Origin: Candidatus Peribacteria bacterium | GTDB lineage: Bacteria; Patescibacteriota; Gracilibacteria; UBA1369; 2-02-FULL-48-14 | Direction of reading: 5' to 3' | NCBI GenBank assembly: GCA_943349825.1 | Contig: CALQZQ010000002.1 | Location: 124,001 to 188,000 of the forward strand | Length of the DNA: 64,000 nucleotides | In this document: piece after piece, positions 36,914-46,163 of the stretch | Layout of the letters: each line of letters starts with the position of its first letter | How positions within the stretch are numbered: position 1 is the stretch's first letter | The notes under the pieces: model-generated | Databases searched by the model: none | What the model was told of the DNA's origin: nothing | Seen by the model: only the letters and a program-made list of their open reading frames with translations | Made by a program: the position numbers and the translations under genes

Positions 36914-38340
36914 TACGCCCTCGCGAACAGCACCAGAGTGTCGGTGTCTTTGCCGGTGAGGACACACTTCGAACCCGCGGGTGCTTTTTCTTCGCAAAGC
37001 ACGCGGATGGTGGCCTTGGTTTTTTCCTGCATCTTTTTTTCGTCTTCTTCGCTGCCACCCCAGGGCGCTTTCACAAAGCCGCCGGTCTCATCGAGAATCT
37101 TGATCAAGTCTTCCAAAGTAGAAGCCTCAGACATATGGGCTTTCAAATTTTCCTGAGCGCGAGCCAGCATGCCACTTTGAATGTCTTCCAAAAGCGCAGG
37201 AATTTTCCCTACGATTTCGCTGAGCGCCATCGGCATCTTTTCGCTGGTGTCGCGGCGAGCCACAATCGCTTCTTGTTTTTCCAAATCGCGTGGGCCCACT
37301 TCAATGCGCAGCGGCACCCCCTTCAGTTCCCATTCGTTGAACTTGAAGCCGGGAGTCACGGTGTCACGCGCATCAAAATGCACACGAATTCCAGCCGCCT
37401 TCAAGTTCAATTTCAGCGTTTCCAAAGCAGCGAGCACAGCCTTTTGTCCGGCCTCATCTTTATAAATGGGAATCAAAACCACATGGTAGGGAGCCACCTT
37501 GGGAGGAAGCACCAAGCCTTTTTCGTCGCCATGACACACGATCAAAGTTCCGATGATACGAGTGGAGAGTCCCCAAGAAGTTTGCCACGCGAATTGCATT
37601 TCGCCTTTTTCATCCTGAAATTTAATACCGAAGGTTTTTGCAAAAGTCTGCCCGAGCAAATGCGACGTTCCCGCCTGTATCACTTTCCCATCTTTAGCCA
37701 GCGCTTCTGTGGTGCGAGTGTAATCCGCTCCGGCAAAAGTTTCCTTGTTGGATTTGGTCCCGGTCACTACGGGCAGCGCCAAAAAGTCGCGGTCAAAATC
37801 TTCGTACATCTTTAGAGCGCGATCCACTTCTATGGCAGCTTCCTCACGAGTGGCATGAGCCGTGTGCCCTTCTTGCCACAAGAATTCCGTGGTCCTCAAA
37901 AAAGGACGCGTACGCATTTCCCAACGCACCACGTTGCACCATTGGTTGATCTTCAGGGGCAAATCGCGGTAGCTGTGGATCCAATCGGCAAAAGAATCGT
38001 ACATGATGGTTTCGGAAGTCGGTCGCACAATCAGTGGTTCACCCAGTTCCTTTCCTCCGCCATGGGTCACCACGGCGCATTCGGGCGCAAAACCTTCCAA
38101 GTGATCTTTTTCTTTGGTCAACAAACTCTGGGGAATGAAAAGAGGGAAGTACATGTTCTGCACGTCCGCTTCTTTGATTCGTCGGTCGAGCTCCTTTTGA
38201 ACGTTTTCCCAAATCGCATAACCGTAAGGACGAATGATCATGCAACCCTTCACTTTGCTGTGTTGAGCCATGTCCGCCTTATCGACGACGTCTTGATACC
38301 ATTGTGGAAAGTCCTGAGCTTGAGAAGCGATTTTTGCCAT
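36910..38340 (-). CDS. proS: Prolyl-tRNA synthetase, archaeal/eukaryal type
   Basis: I start at ATG 38340 (MAKIASQAQDFPQWYQD), which fits this ProRS type; the track start at 38388 adds 16 unsupported residues. The 476-aa class II enzyme has motif 2 FLRTTEFLWQEGHTAH and motif 3 QTSWGLSTRIIGTL, plus the C-terminal zinc-like domain ending in ARAY. It lacks the inserted editing domain of bacterial ProRS. The separate YbaK/ProX protein at 2423 may compensate. The -10-like TACTTT lies 9 nt before the ATG. Confidence 0.95.
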   Translation of the reverse strand: MAKIASQAQDFPQWYQDVVDKADMAQHSKVKGCMIIRPYGYAIWENVQKELDRRIKEADVQNMYFPLFIPQSLLTKEKDHLEGFAPECAVVTHGGGKELGEPLIVRPTSETIMYDSFADWIHSYRDLPLKINQWCNVVRWEMRTRPFLRTTEFLWQEGHTAHATREEAAIEVDRALKMYEDFDRDFLALPVVTGTKSNKETFAGADYTRTTEALAKDGKVIQAGTSHLLGQTFAKTFGIKFQDEKGEMQFAWQTSWGLSTRIIGTLIVCHGDEKGLVLPPKVAPYHVVLIPIYKDEAGQKAVLAALETLKLNLKAAGIRVHFDARDTVTPGFKFNEWELKGVPLRIEVGPRDLEKQEAIVARRDTSEKMPMALSEIVGKIPALLEDIQSGMLARAQENLKAHMSEASTLEDLIKILDETGGFVKAPWGGSEEDEKKMQEKTKATIRVLCEEKAPAGSKCVLTGKDTDTLVLFARAY

Positions 38341-38409
38341 GAGTTCGGTAAAGTAGGCCCATTCTAAGGCATTTCTCCCTAATCTCAAAAGCCAGAGCTC
38401 GGGAAACTT

Positions 38410-38437
38410 TTGACAAAAGATTAAAATATATTAGAAT
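38410..38437 (+). promoter_or_regulatory. Consensus promoter of a leaderless gene
   Basis: TTGACA at 38410-38415, a 16-bp spacer and TAGAAT at 38432-38437 are followed by exactly 6 nt and the ATG at 38444. The A of the start codon is the predicted +1. This is the clearest leaderless promoter in the window because both boxes are present. Confidence 0.75.
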
Positions 38438-38443
38438 ATAGGC

Positions 38444-39058
38444 ATGATTAAATCAGTGGATTACACTCAGTGGGGTAGAAACGGCATGGAAAGGAGTCGC
38501 TTCCAGGGTGCGCGCTACCAGCTAGACAATCTGGAAGACATGTTTACTGTTCGTAAAGAACTTCTAGCTATCTTGGAAGAAAGTCATTCTAGCCTAGAAC
38601 AAAGGATTTACGACACAAATGCAGTGGCTTTCACCGAAATACCGAGAGCCCCAAGAGCGGAACCTTTTCTCTTGGATACCTGGAAAGGAGTAACTAGACA
38701 CGCTATACCTTCAGAATTGGAAGAGGCGATGAAAACCCTAAGAAGAGGGGCCACGGTGGCAAGAGTAGTCCCGGGCATGGGCGCATTCCTTCGCTACAAC
38801 GCTACAGCTGAACAAAAGCAAACAGTTCATGCACTCACACAAAAGGAAATCGACACGGTGGGAATGGATTTTGTCTTTAGAGGGGAAACGAAGCTAGGCA
38901 CCACAGTAAAAGAGTTCTTAGAGAGTTTGGGTATAGTTCAAAAAAATCCAAAGGGAGAAAGCCCTGCAGATACTTACTCAATAAGCGCTCCGTTCAACAG
39001 AACTCGTGAAGAAGAGGGCCACTACAGGAACTTACTGCTCCAACCCCTCCTCAACTAA
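38444..39058 (+). CDS. Protein of unknown function (204 aa)
   Basis: A soluble protein with a basic N-terminal part (QWGRNGMERSRFQGARYQ) and no signal peptide or recognised domain. It is convergent with the large membrane protein gene and overlaps its end by 4 nt. The consensus leaderless promoter suggests strong expression. Confidence 0.6.
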   Translation: MIKSVDYTQWGRNGMERSRFQGARYQLDNLEDMFTVRKELLAILEESHSSLEQRIYDTNAVAFTEIPRAPRAEPFLLDTWKGVTRHAIPSELEEAMKTLRRGATVARVVPGMGAFLRYNATAEQKQTVHALTQKEIDTVGMDFVFRGETKLGTTVKEFLESLGIVQKNPKGESPADTYSISAPFNRTREEEGHYRNLLLQPLLN

Positions 39059-40785
39059 AGCCTCACCCCCTCCGACAAGGATTTGATTTTGATATTGTCC
39101 GGCAGGCTGGGAATCGTGGGAGACCATACGGGCCAGACGCTCACAGTGACGCTGTTCACTTCGGGCAGATTTTGGATGTAATCTTCGGCCTCTTGAATGG
39201 TTTTTCCGGCGATGTGTTCTTTGATTTTCTTAGACAGTTCTGCGCCTCCTTCCAAATCCGGATCAATTTGATATTCCTCTACTCCTTGAATTTGCGCGGT
39301 CACTTTGTAGGTGTCGTTCGCAGGGTCGGCATTCAGCACTTGCAGGCTGATGGAATCACGATCGATGGACACGAGCTGTTTCCCGGGCGTCTGCACGGAA
39401 ACGATTTCCGTTTTCAAAATGGAATAAAGCCCTTCGCTGTCGTAACCCACGCCACTCAGATGGACGCTGCCTGTCACCTCAAAGGAATCCTGCTCTTGGC
39501 CCACCAAATTGTAGGGCAAAGAAATATTGGGACTACCGAAGCTCAGCGTTTCCGAATCTTCCAGCAGTTTCAAAGTGGAGCCCACACTGTTTCCTTCGCT
39601 CAGAATTTCTTTGCGCAAATCCGCCAAAGCCATATCTTTGAGTTGGTTTTCCAATTCCACTTGAGCCGCTTTCAAATCGTCTTCCGTGATATGCATCACA
39701 ATTTCGGAAGTTCCGCCGCTCATGGCCACACTGCTCTGGCCGTACAGCGTCGCGCGGCTGTCTTCTTTGAGCCCGGGCAGGAAGAAGTTTGTGGGATCAA
39801 CATTGCCACGCACCCCGACAGGGCTGCCATTCGCATCCACGGTATCCGCCACCACCGCCACGTCCACCGTTGCGGGAGCCGCCTCCGTTCCCGAAGGCAC
39901 CGTCACATCATTTTGAATCCGGAACACAATGCCATCTTCCGTTTGAAAACGCGTCGTCGCAATCAGCGTGCGTTCGGTTCCGCTCTTGTTCACAATCGTA
40001 ATGGTTCCACTGGAGTTGGTGCCGTTGTTCACCGCTCCACTCGCGGAGTGAGTCACCGTCACATTCACATCGGTCTCCACGGGGTAGGCCTTGAGCTCAC
40101 GTTCATCGTCCGGCTGGGGAATAAAAATCACATTCACCGTTTTGGTCACCACGTCGGAAGACGGTTCAATGGAAACCGTGGCACCGGGCAAAGCCACGTA
40201 CACAATCACAAAAAAGATCGCCGCACTGGCGAGCAAAAAAGTCACCACCCAACGTTTTTTCCCAGGGCTGAGTTGCACACTCTGGCGTTCCAGACGATTT
40301 TTTTTGAGGTCAGACATGTACTTGCGCAGCGAAAATCCTTTGTCTTTGTTTTTCAAATGCCGCACCACATCAAAAATCGAGGATTTCTTTTTGGGAAGTC
40401 GTGAAGGCAGTTCTTCATCCACTTCATTTTGAGTGGCAGCGATGGGCTTCAAAAGCGCCGATTCCGGATCCCGTTCTTCCTTCGCATTCGGCGTGTCGGA
40501 GTCCACATTCCATTCGTCAAACACTTTGATTTCGGCCTGCAAAGCGAGCTTCATTCCGTTCACGTCGTTGGTGATGATGGCCATGGTTTTTTCCACCTCT
40601 TCCATTTTTTGTTTCAAAATTTTCAAGTTCACCACGCTTTGCAAAAGCACCGCGCGGCGAGGCACCACCAAATAAATTTCTTTGTAGGGCAGCGTGGCCA
40701 CGCGTTCAAAAATACTCGTGAGCTCTTCGTCAATTTGCACGAAGATCATTTTCTTTTTCGAAACCTTTTTTATGGAGTCGCTCAT
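39055..40785 (-). CDS. Large single-pass membrane protein next to a PilM/FtsA-like gene
   Basis: A 576-aa protein. The cytoplasmic part of about 177 residues includes a charged helix (LKQKMEEVEKTMAIITNDV). One membrane segment spans about 178-199 (WVVTFLLASAAIFFVIVYVA), followed by a large extracellular beta-rich domain with many Thr, Ser and Val residues. The C-terminal part (KTIQEAEDYIQNLPEVNSVTVSVWP) resembles what is often annotated as baseplate J-like in CPR genomes; I give that only as a possibility. It follows the PilM/FtsA-like gene by 26 nt. The pair may form a membrane complex for a pilus or envelope structure. Confidence 0.65.
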   Translation of the reverse strand: MSDSIKKVSKKKMIFVQIDEELTSIFERVATLPYKEIYLVVPRRAVLLQSVVNLKILKQKMEEVEKTMAIITNDVNGMKLALQAEIKVFDEWNVDSDTPNAKEERDPESALLKPIAATQNEVDEELPSRLPKKKSSIFDVVRHLKNKDKGFSLRKYMSDLKKNRLERQSVQLSPGKKRWVVTFLLASAAIFFVIVYVALPGATVSIEPSSDVVTKTVNVIFIPQPDDERELKAYPVETDVNVTVTHSASGAVNNGTNSSGTITIVNKSGTERTLIATTRFQTEDGIVFRIQNDVTVPSGTEAAPATVDVAVVADTVDANGSPVGVRGNVDPTNFFLPGLKEDSRATLYGQSSVAMSGGTSEIVMHITEDDLKAAQVELENQLKDMALADLRKEILSEGNSVGSTLKLLEDSETLSFGSPNISLPYNLVGQEQDSFEVTGSVHLSGVGYDSEGLYSILKTEIVSVQTPGKQLVSIDRDSISLQVLNADPANDTYKVTAQIQGVEEYQIDPDLEGGAELSKKIKEHIAGKTIQEAEDYIQNLPEVNSVTVSVWPVWSPTIPSLPDNIKIKSLSEGVRL

Positions 40786-40811
40786 GGGGGCGTGGAGAGC
40801 TTAGCGGAGGA

Positions 40812-42065
40812 TTAAACTTGCATGAGTCGCACGACTTTCTGCAGCATTTTGGTGAGGATTTTTTCTTCGGTCAGAATTTCCATACCGATGCTCGCCAGAG
40901 CAATGGCCGGAATATCCTGAGGAGATTCGAGGAGCTTGGTTTCATCCTTCACGTGCGAAATGTTTTTCGGCAGGAGGTATTTGATCTGCGGTTTGCGAGG
41001 AAACTTGAGTTTCTTGTGCCACTCAGAACCTTCCAAACCGTCTTTCAAAAGGGGAAGCAAAGATCCACCGCCACAAAGATAAACGGTTGGAGGCAGGGAA
41101 TCAATGTCGATGCACTCTTGGAGTGAAAAATAAATACCGGAGAGCCAAATGTCGGTGTCGCTCTGCAGCGCCTTCGCCACAATGGAATAGGACTGGTGCT
41201 CCAGCTGCCCGGTGGAAAAAGCGATCTTCACTTCCTCCGCTTCCTCCTGCGAAATGTTGAGCGATTGAGCGAGCCGCTTGGTGAAGGCACGTCCTCCCAA
41301 ATTGAACATCTTGGTGGCCACCACACTGCCATCCTGCACAATCGTGATGTCCGTAGTGCTGCCGCCAATGTCCAAAAAGATTCCGCTGTAGCCTTGCAGC
41401 TCTGTGCCGCCGAGCAAGCGTCCTACCGAATACGGCTCGGCCATGATGGCGAGCAGTTCTTTATCGAGCTCGGCCGAAATCGTTTGCAGCGCCCCAAAAT
41501 GCACGATGGGCGAAAAGGCATTGAACACACTCATGGTCACTTCGCGGCCTTGGAAGCCAATGGGGTTGGACACTTTGTAGCCGTCGATGCGCGTGTCCAC
41601 AATGGCCGCGTGCACCAGTTTCACGTCGATTTCGTTGAAGCCCGTTTCAAAAGCCAAATCGCCGCGCACTTTTTCAAAGGCTTTCCACTGCACTTTGTGC
41701 ACAATATTTTTGAGTTCCTCTTGATGAATCTTAGAACCGGGATCGCGACGCTTGTACGAAATCGTAGAAGTCGCGCCCTTAATGAGTTCACCGGAAACAC
41801 CGAGCACCAGCTGCCCGGGGCTCACCCCAGCCATCCGTTCGGCTTCGCGCATCGCCGCATGGCAGTGCTCAATCACACCGGCAATATCGGTGATCGTGCC
41901 GGATTCCATCTCTCCGGGGTTCTGCCGCTTCATGCCGCGGCCCAAAATGTGCACCTCTTTGCCCTGTTCCAAGCACACGAGAGCCTTCACGTTTTCTGTA
42001 CCTATGTCTAGGACGGTGAACAGGCGTTCGCGCTTAGGAGCAAGCGGATTTTTGATTCCAAACAT
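40812..42065 (-). CDS. PilM/FtsA-like actin-fold ATPase
   Basis: A 417-aa protein of the actin/Hsp70 superfamily. The phosphate-1 motif is LFTVLDIGTENVKALV, phosphate-2 is IFLDIGGSTTDITIV, and the adenosine motif is VYLCGGGSLLP. A 1C/SHS2-like insert follows the first motif, as in FtsA and PilM. FtsA tethers FtsZ to the membrane and PilM is the cytoplasmic part of the type IV pilus alignment complex. The single-pass partner downstream favours a PilM-like role, but FtsA cannot be excluded. The promoter is leaderless. Confidence 0.8.
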   Translation of the reverse strand: MFGIKNPLAPKRERLFTVLDIGTENVKALVCLEQGKEVHILGRGMKRQNPGEMESGTITDIAGVIEHCHAAMREAERMAGVSPGQLVLGVSGELIKGATSTISYKRRDPGSKIHQEELKNIVHKVQWKAFEKVRGDLAFETGFNEIDVKLVHAAIVDTRIDGYKVSNPIGFQGREVTMSVFNAFSPIVHFGALQTISAELDKELLAIMAEPYSVGRLLGGTELQGYSGIFLDIGGSTTDITIVQDGSVVATKMFNLGGRAFTKRLAQSLNISQEEAEEVKIAFSTGQLEHQSYSIVAKALQSDTDIWLSGIYFSLQECIDIDSLPPTVYLCGGGSLLPLLKDGLEGSEWHKKLKFPRKPQIKYLLPKNISHVKDETKLLESPQDIPAIALASIGMEILTEEKILTKMLQKVVRLMQV

Positions 42066-42071
42066 GGCGCC

Positions 42072-42077
42072 AGTGTA
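42072..42077 (-). promoter_or_regulatory. -10 box of the leaderless PilM/FtsA-like gene
   Basis: On the minus strand TACACT is followed by exactly 6 nt (GGCGCC) and ATG at 42065. Confidence 0.55.
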
Positions 42078-42147
42078 ACGAAAAATCCCGAAAGATGAAA
42101 CAAAAATGCGTATCTGCTGTTACAATCACTATACTAACCCATTTCGT

Positions 42148-43797
42148 ATGAAGCGATATCTCCCCATACTCGCGATGCTTGCCCTACTGGTGAGTGCGCA
42201 GCCAGCCTTTGCTCTCTCCACCGGAACCCAAGTTTCCGGTTCCAGCGAAGTGAACGCCTACCCGGACTCCGTTTTGACCTACCTTATAGGTTACAGCGAC
42301 TACACCGCCGAAGCCGCCGATTCCACCGCAGACGATATAGGTGTGGGCAGTCTCCCCACCGTTTACATCGGTTCCAACAGCGCTTTTGATCAAATCCTCT
42401 TCGACATCACGACCGCAGGATCCAGCACCCGTTCGACCATGAGCTGTCCGATGTTCGTGGAGTGCCACCATTTTGATCTGGAATACTACAACGGACTCAC
42501 CGCCACTTGGGATGCTCTTACCTATACAGACAACACCGGCAGCTTTCAAATCGCAGGTGCCAATACCTGGGAATTCGATCTTCCGGACGCTTGGGACGAC
42601 GACTCCAACACCAAAGAAACCATCGAAGGAGAAACCCTCTATTGGGTGCGCATCACTTTGAACAGCAACACCTCCAGCGCGAGCACGGCTTACGTGGGTG
42701 AAATTGCACTCCGCAGCTACAACGTAGAAATGACGGTAGAAAATGAACTGGGCAGCTCCATCGACAGCTTGGTTTCCGAAGACTTCAGCATTTCCGGTGG
42801 AACCTCCAACAGCCTGGCCGGTTGGAGAGACATGGGCAGCGGAGTCTACCAATTGGCTCTCGATGCAGATTTGACCGATAGCAACTACAACATTTCCGCA
42901 GGGGAATCCGGCTACGTAGACAGCAGCACAGACAGCGGAGTGCTTTCCACCATACAAAAGGCCCTGAGCCTCACCATGGACTACACTCACCGCATCAACG
43001 TAACGAATGAATCCGGCGCAGCGCTCACTCCCTCCGCAGTCAGCATCGACGGCAATGCGTGCACCCTTTCCGGCACCAGCGCTTACTGCGCCGTGAGCAC
43101 GTCCACCGACGGCACTTCCGGTTCTGTGGCCGACGTCACCGTGACCGCTTCTGGCTACGAAACCAAGACCCAAGAACTCTCAGGCCAACGCGACAGCAAC
43201 TCTGACGCTCAAGTCGTGACCACGGTGGCCCTCAGCGCCATCTCTTGTGACGTGCCCTTCGTGGACATCTACGGACACTGGGCCGAAGGTTACATCGATG
43301 AACTCTTCTGCAACGGAGCCGTGAACGGTCGTGATGCCACGCATTACGTGCCCAACGACAACGTGACTCGCGCTGAATTCTTAAAGATCGCCCTTTTGAA
43401 CGCCGGCTTCACGGTCGACGGTTCTACGGGTGCCGACTTCTCCGACGTGGACTCCGGTGACTGGTTCTATGAATACGTTTCTTACGGCGCTGACGAAGGC
43501 TACATCGAAGGTTACGACGACGGAACTTTCCTTCCCAACGCTTCCATCAACCGTGCCGAAGCCCTGGTCATCCTCATGCGCATCGCGGGTGAAAGCTCCT
43601 CCAGCGTTTCCAGCACTTGGGCCGAATTCTCAGACGTGGATTCCACAGATTGGTTCGCCTACGCTGTGAAAATCGCTGCCGATGAAGGCATTGTAGAAGG
43701 TTACGACGATGGCAGTTTCAGACCCGGCCACGACATCACTCGTGCCGAAGTCGCCGCCATGGCTGTGCGCACCTACGACACCTACTACGCTCCCTGA
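42148..43797 (+). CDS. SLH-domain surface protein
   Basis: I use ATG 42148 (MKRYLPILAMLALLVSAQPAFA), which starts a signal peptide with an AFA cleavage site. The track start at 42106 adds 14 residues and lacks support. The 549-aa protein has a beta-rich, Ser/Thr/Asp-rich region, then three SLH modules at the C-terminus: VDIYGHWAEGYIDELFCNG, SDVDSGDWFYEYVSYGADEG with IEGYDDGTFLP, and SDVDSTDWFAYAVKIAADEG with VEGYDDGSFRP. SLH modules bind pyruvylated wall polymers, so it is probably an S-layer or surface protein. A strong terminator follows. Confidence 0.92.
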   Translation: MKRYLPILAMLALLVSAQPAFALSTGTQVSGSSEVNAYPDSVLTYLIGYSDYTAEAADSTADDIGVGSLPTVYIGSNSAFDQILFDITTAGSSTRSTMSCPMFVECHHFDLEYYNGLTATWDALTYTDNTGSFQIAGANTWEFDLPDAWDDDSNTKETIEGETLYWVRITLNSNTSSASTAYVGEIALRSYNVEMTVENELGSSIDSLVSEDFSISGGTSNSLAGWRDMGSGVYQLALDADLTDSNYNISAGESGYVDSSTDSGVLSTIQKALSLTMDYTHRINVTNESGAALTPSAVSIDGNACTLSGTSAYCAVSTSTDGTSGSVADVTVTASGYETKTQELSGQRDSNSDAQVVTTVALSAISCDVPFVDIYGHWAEGYIDELFCNGAVNGRDATHYVPNDNVTRAEFLKIALLNAGFTVDGSTGADFSDVDSGDWFYEYVSYGADEGYIEGYDDGTFLPNASINRAEALVILMRIAGESSSSVSSTWAEFSDVDSTDWFAYAVKIAADEGIVEGYDDGSFRPGHDITRAEVAAMAVRTYDTYYAP

Positions 43798-43825
43798 GCG
43801 TAGAGCTTGGCTCTGGACAAAAGCT

Positions 43826-43862
43826 GAAAAAGTTCCTAGGCTAAGCGCTTAGGAACTTTTTC
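43826..43862 (+). terminator. Rho-independent terminator after the SLH protein
   Basis: A 13-bp perfect stem (GAAAAAGTTCCTA with TAGGAACTTTTTC) encloses an 11-nt loop and ends in TTTTT. The symmetry makes it potentially bidirectional. The next gene starts 6 nt later, so that gene needs a promoter inside the hairpin region or read-through. Confidence 0.85.
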
Positions 43863-43868
43863 TTCATT

Positions 43869-44291
43869 ATGCCAAAAGATGTGACCCCAGACCTCGCCGC
43901 ATTTGCCGATTATGACGAACCCGAGTGTACGGATCCCAAAATCCAAATGGAGGCCGAAGCATTCATGGAGGCAACCCGCAGCCGAAACTCCACGGTGCCC
44001 GGAGTACTCATGATGGTGAGGGAAGGCCTGGCTTTCAAGTTATTGGGGACTACGCTACCGAACAAAGGATGGGGCGATCAAGGAAAGGAATATAGAGAAA
44101 TCACAGCTCCCCAAGGCTACACAATGCTAATCTTGCCGCACGCCACCTATGAGGTTGTTTACGAGGGGGGCCAAGCGAACAGGATCTCAATCGACATGGA
44201 TAGGGAGCAGCACGGGTTCACCATCAGTGCAGATCAAATGCGGATGATCCTGGCCTACAATCAAAACGTCAGTTGGTACCATCGCAATTGA
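43869..44291 (+). CDS. Protein of unknown function (140 aa)
   Basis: A soluble acidic protein with no signal peptide. A compact beta-rich core is suggested by EITAPQGYTMLILPHATYEVVYEGG. No domain was recognised. Its ATG lies immediately after the terminator of the SLH gene. Confidence 0.6.
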   Translation: MPKDVTPDLAAFADYDEPECTDPKIQMEAEAFMEATRSRNSTVPGVLMMVREGLAFKLLGTTLPNKGWGDQGKEYREITAPQGYTMLILPHATYEVVYEGGQANRISIDMDREQHGFTISADQMRMILAYNQNVSWYHRN

Positions 44292-44336
44292 AGCTCTGCT
44301 CGAGTTGTGGCATACTAAAAGCCCTTAAAATTTCTC

Positions 44337-44807
44337 GTGAGCGCTCAAAACCTTAAAATTTCCAAACTCTATTACGCCGTCGATGGAACTCGCGAGCCTT
44401 TCGAAGCGCTCTTTCCAGCGGACGATTTTGTGGCCTTGCCTCTCACCGGGCCCATCGCGGTGAAAGGCGAGCTCATGCGTGTGGAAGAAGGCATCATGCT
44501 CCTGATGCACGAGCTGGAGGCCACTCAAATGGGAAACTGCGGTTTCTGCGAAAAGCCTTTGAAACAAGCCCTCCAATTCCATCCCTCCGAGTGGCTCTAC
44601 CATGAAGAAAAACCTCTGGACTACGACGATTCCGACGAAGCCTTGTTTCTCGATAAAAAACAGCTGGAACTCGATCCCTACGAACCTGTTCGCCAGGAAC
44701 TCATCCTTCACATCGATCCGGCGCCGCATTGTCCCAAAACCTGCAAAGAATTCGCTGAACCGGAAAGAGGGGTGAAGGCTCTCTCTAAGCTCAAAGAAAT
44801 TCTATGA
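44337..44807 (+). CDS. YceD/DUF177-family protein
   Basis: A 156-aa protein that starts with GTG. It has the DUF177 pattern: GNCGFCEKPLKQAL, an acidic stretch (DYDDSDEALFLDKKQLELD) and PVRQELILHIDPAPHCPKTC. Members bind or assist 23S rRNA maturation and are often linked with L32. Here rpmF (L32) lies about 1.7 kb downstream with AlkD, the SanA-like gene and a mobile element in between, so the usual yceD-rpmF pair seems to have been separated. It overlaps the next gene by 4 nt. Confidence 0.8.
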   Translation: MSAQNLKISKLYYAVDGTREPFEALFPADDFVALPLTGPIAVKGELMRVEEGIMLLMHELEATQMGNCGFCEKPLKQALQFHPSEWLYHEEKPLDYDDSDEALFLDKKQLELDPYEPVRQELILHIDPAPHCPKTCKEFAEPERGVKALSKLKEIL

Positions 44808-45499
44808 CGCTTCCTGAGCTCCGCGCCCACTTGAGCAGCCTCGCCACTCCAGAACGCGCCGAAAGCTCGCAGCGTTTTTTCAAGACTGGCCCCGGTCAGT
44901 ATGGGGAAGGAGACGTGTTCATCGGCATCACCGTGCCGGTGCTGCGCGCGGCAGCCAAGCAAGCTCGTGATCTTTCCCTGCAAGACCTCCGACCCCTCCT
45001 CAAGTCCAAAATCCACGAAGAGCGTCTCGTCGCTTTGCTCATCCTCGATTCGCAATACGCAAAATCCAAAGACCCAAAAATCGTTGATTTCTACCTAAAC
45101 AACACTGATTGCATCAACAACTGGGATTTGGTGGACGGCTCCGCGCCCTACATCCTCGGCGCGCATCTCCTCACTCACGATCCCAAAATCCTCTACACGC
45201 TTGTGAAGTCCAAGAATCTTTGGGAACGCCGCATCGCCATCATCAGCACCCTCGCGTTCATTCGCGCCGGCCAATTTGAGCACACCCTTGCGCTCTCCGA
45301 AGCACTGCTCACGGACACCCACGACCTCATGCACAAAGCGGTGGGCTGGATGCTGCGTGAAGTGGGAAAGCGGGACCAAGCCACTCTGGAAAAGTTCCTC
45401 CGCGCACACGCGACTCACATGCCGCGTACGGCACTACGTTACGCCATTGAAAGATTTCCGGAACCTCTGCGTCAGCAGTATTTGAAACGTACAGTCTAA
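44804..45499 (+). CDS. DNA alkylation repair enzyme, AlkD family
   Basis: A 231-aa all-helical HEAT-like repeat protein of the AlkC/AlkD glycosylase group, which removes alkylated bases. Family motifs are FFKTGPGQYGEGDVFIGITVP, INNWDLVDGSAPYILG (with the Trp and Asp used for catalysis), RRIAIISTLAFIR and HDLMHKAVGWMLREVGK. The start overlaps the YceD stop by 4 nt, so the two are co-translated. Confidence 0.92.
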   Translation: MTLPELRAHLSSLATPERAESSQRFFKTGPGQYGEGDVFIGITVPVLRAAAKQARDLSLQDLRPLLKSKIHEERLVALLILDSQYAKSKDPKIVDFYLNNTDCINNWDLVDGSAPYILGAHLLTHDPKILYTLVKSKNLWERRIAIISTLAFIRAGQFEHTLALSEALLTDTHDLMHKAVGWMLREVGKRDQATLEKFLRAHATHMPRTALRYAIERFPEPLRQQYLKRTV

Positions 45500-45533
45500 T
45501 GTACACTCTTGCCCGGGCAGGAATTTTTACAGA
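45488..45533 (+). repeat. 46-bp intergenic repeat, copy 2
   Basis: Matches 22491-22536 at 37 of 46 ungapped positions, with the shared palindrome TGCCCGGGCA and the block ATTTTTACAGA. Its first 12 bases are the end of the AlkD gene. The SanA-like ATG follows 7 nt after the repeat, so the TACAGA block may serve as its -10 region. Confidence 0.6.
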
Positions 45534-45540
45534 ATAGTAT

Positions 45541-46161
45541 ATGAAACTCTCCAAGAAAAAAATCGCGTTTTTCATAGTCACCACGGCGGTCATCCTCGCG
45601 TTGAGCCCCTTCCTGGTCCAATCCCTCGCCAAAATCTACACCGTCGAAGACGTGCCTGCCGAAACCGTAGCCATCGTCTTTGGAGCAGGCCTCGGGAAAG
45701 CGGGTGGCCCCAGTGATGTGCTTTACGATCGGCTCACCGTAGCCTCCCAGCTCTACAAAGCCGGAAAAGTGCAAAAAATCCTCGTGTCCGGGGACAATTC
45801 TTACGAAAACTACAACGAACCCGAAGTCATGACCACCACCCTCATCGACGCCTTTGCCATTCCCGCCGCCGACATCGGCCAAGATTTTGCTGGTCGCCGC
45901 ACCTACGACACCTGCATCCGCGCCAAAGAAGTTTTTGGCATCGAACAGGCCATTCTCGTCACCCAAGATTTTCACTTGCCGCGTGCCCTCTACACCTGTA
46001 ATTCGCTGGGTATCGAAAGCGTGGGAGTCTCCGCCTCGCTGCAGCCCTATATTTTGGAAGATTATTACGCTTTTCGAGAGTATCCTGCCACCCTCGCTAT
46101 GTTCATGGATCTTTACCTGTGGTCGCCCGATTATATTGAAGGGGAAAAGGAAGAATGGTAG
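45541..46161 (+). CDS. SanA/YdcF-like membrane protein (DUF218)
   Basis: A 206-aa protein with one N-terminal membrane segment (IAFFIVTTAVILALSPFLV) and an outside DUF218 domain: AIVFGAGLGKAGGPSDVLYDRL, KILVSGDNSYENYNEPEVM, DFAGRRTYDTCIRAKEVF and ILVTQDFHLPRALYTC. SanA-type proteins influence envelope barrier function; the biochemical activity is not settled. The TAG stop lies inside the left target-site duplication of a mobile element. Confidence 0.88.
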   Translation: MKLSKKKIAFFIVTTAVILALSPFLVQSLAKIYTVEDVPAETVAIVFGAGLGKAGGPSDVLYDRLTVASQLYKAGKVQKILVSGDNSYENYNEPEVMTTTLIDAFAIPAADIGQDFAGRRTYDTCIRAKEVFGIEQAILVTQDFHLPRALYTCNSLGIESVGVSASLQPYILEDYYAFREYPATLAMFMDLYLWSPDYIEGEKEEW

Positions 46162-46163
46162 TT

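Noticed and set aside
39770-39800. A third copy of the GCCCGGGCAGGAA motif
   Set aside because: It lies within the coding sequence of the 576-aa protein, and similarity to the 46-bp repeat ends after 13 bases.
39172-40404. 410-aa plus-strand ORF
   Set aside because: It lies antisense to the 576-aa membrane protein. Its His/Arg-rich composition is typical of a reverse-frame shadow.
42184-43173. 329-aa minus-strand Gly/Val-rich ORF
   Set aside because: Shadow of the SLH-protein gene; low-complexity composition and no start signals.
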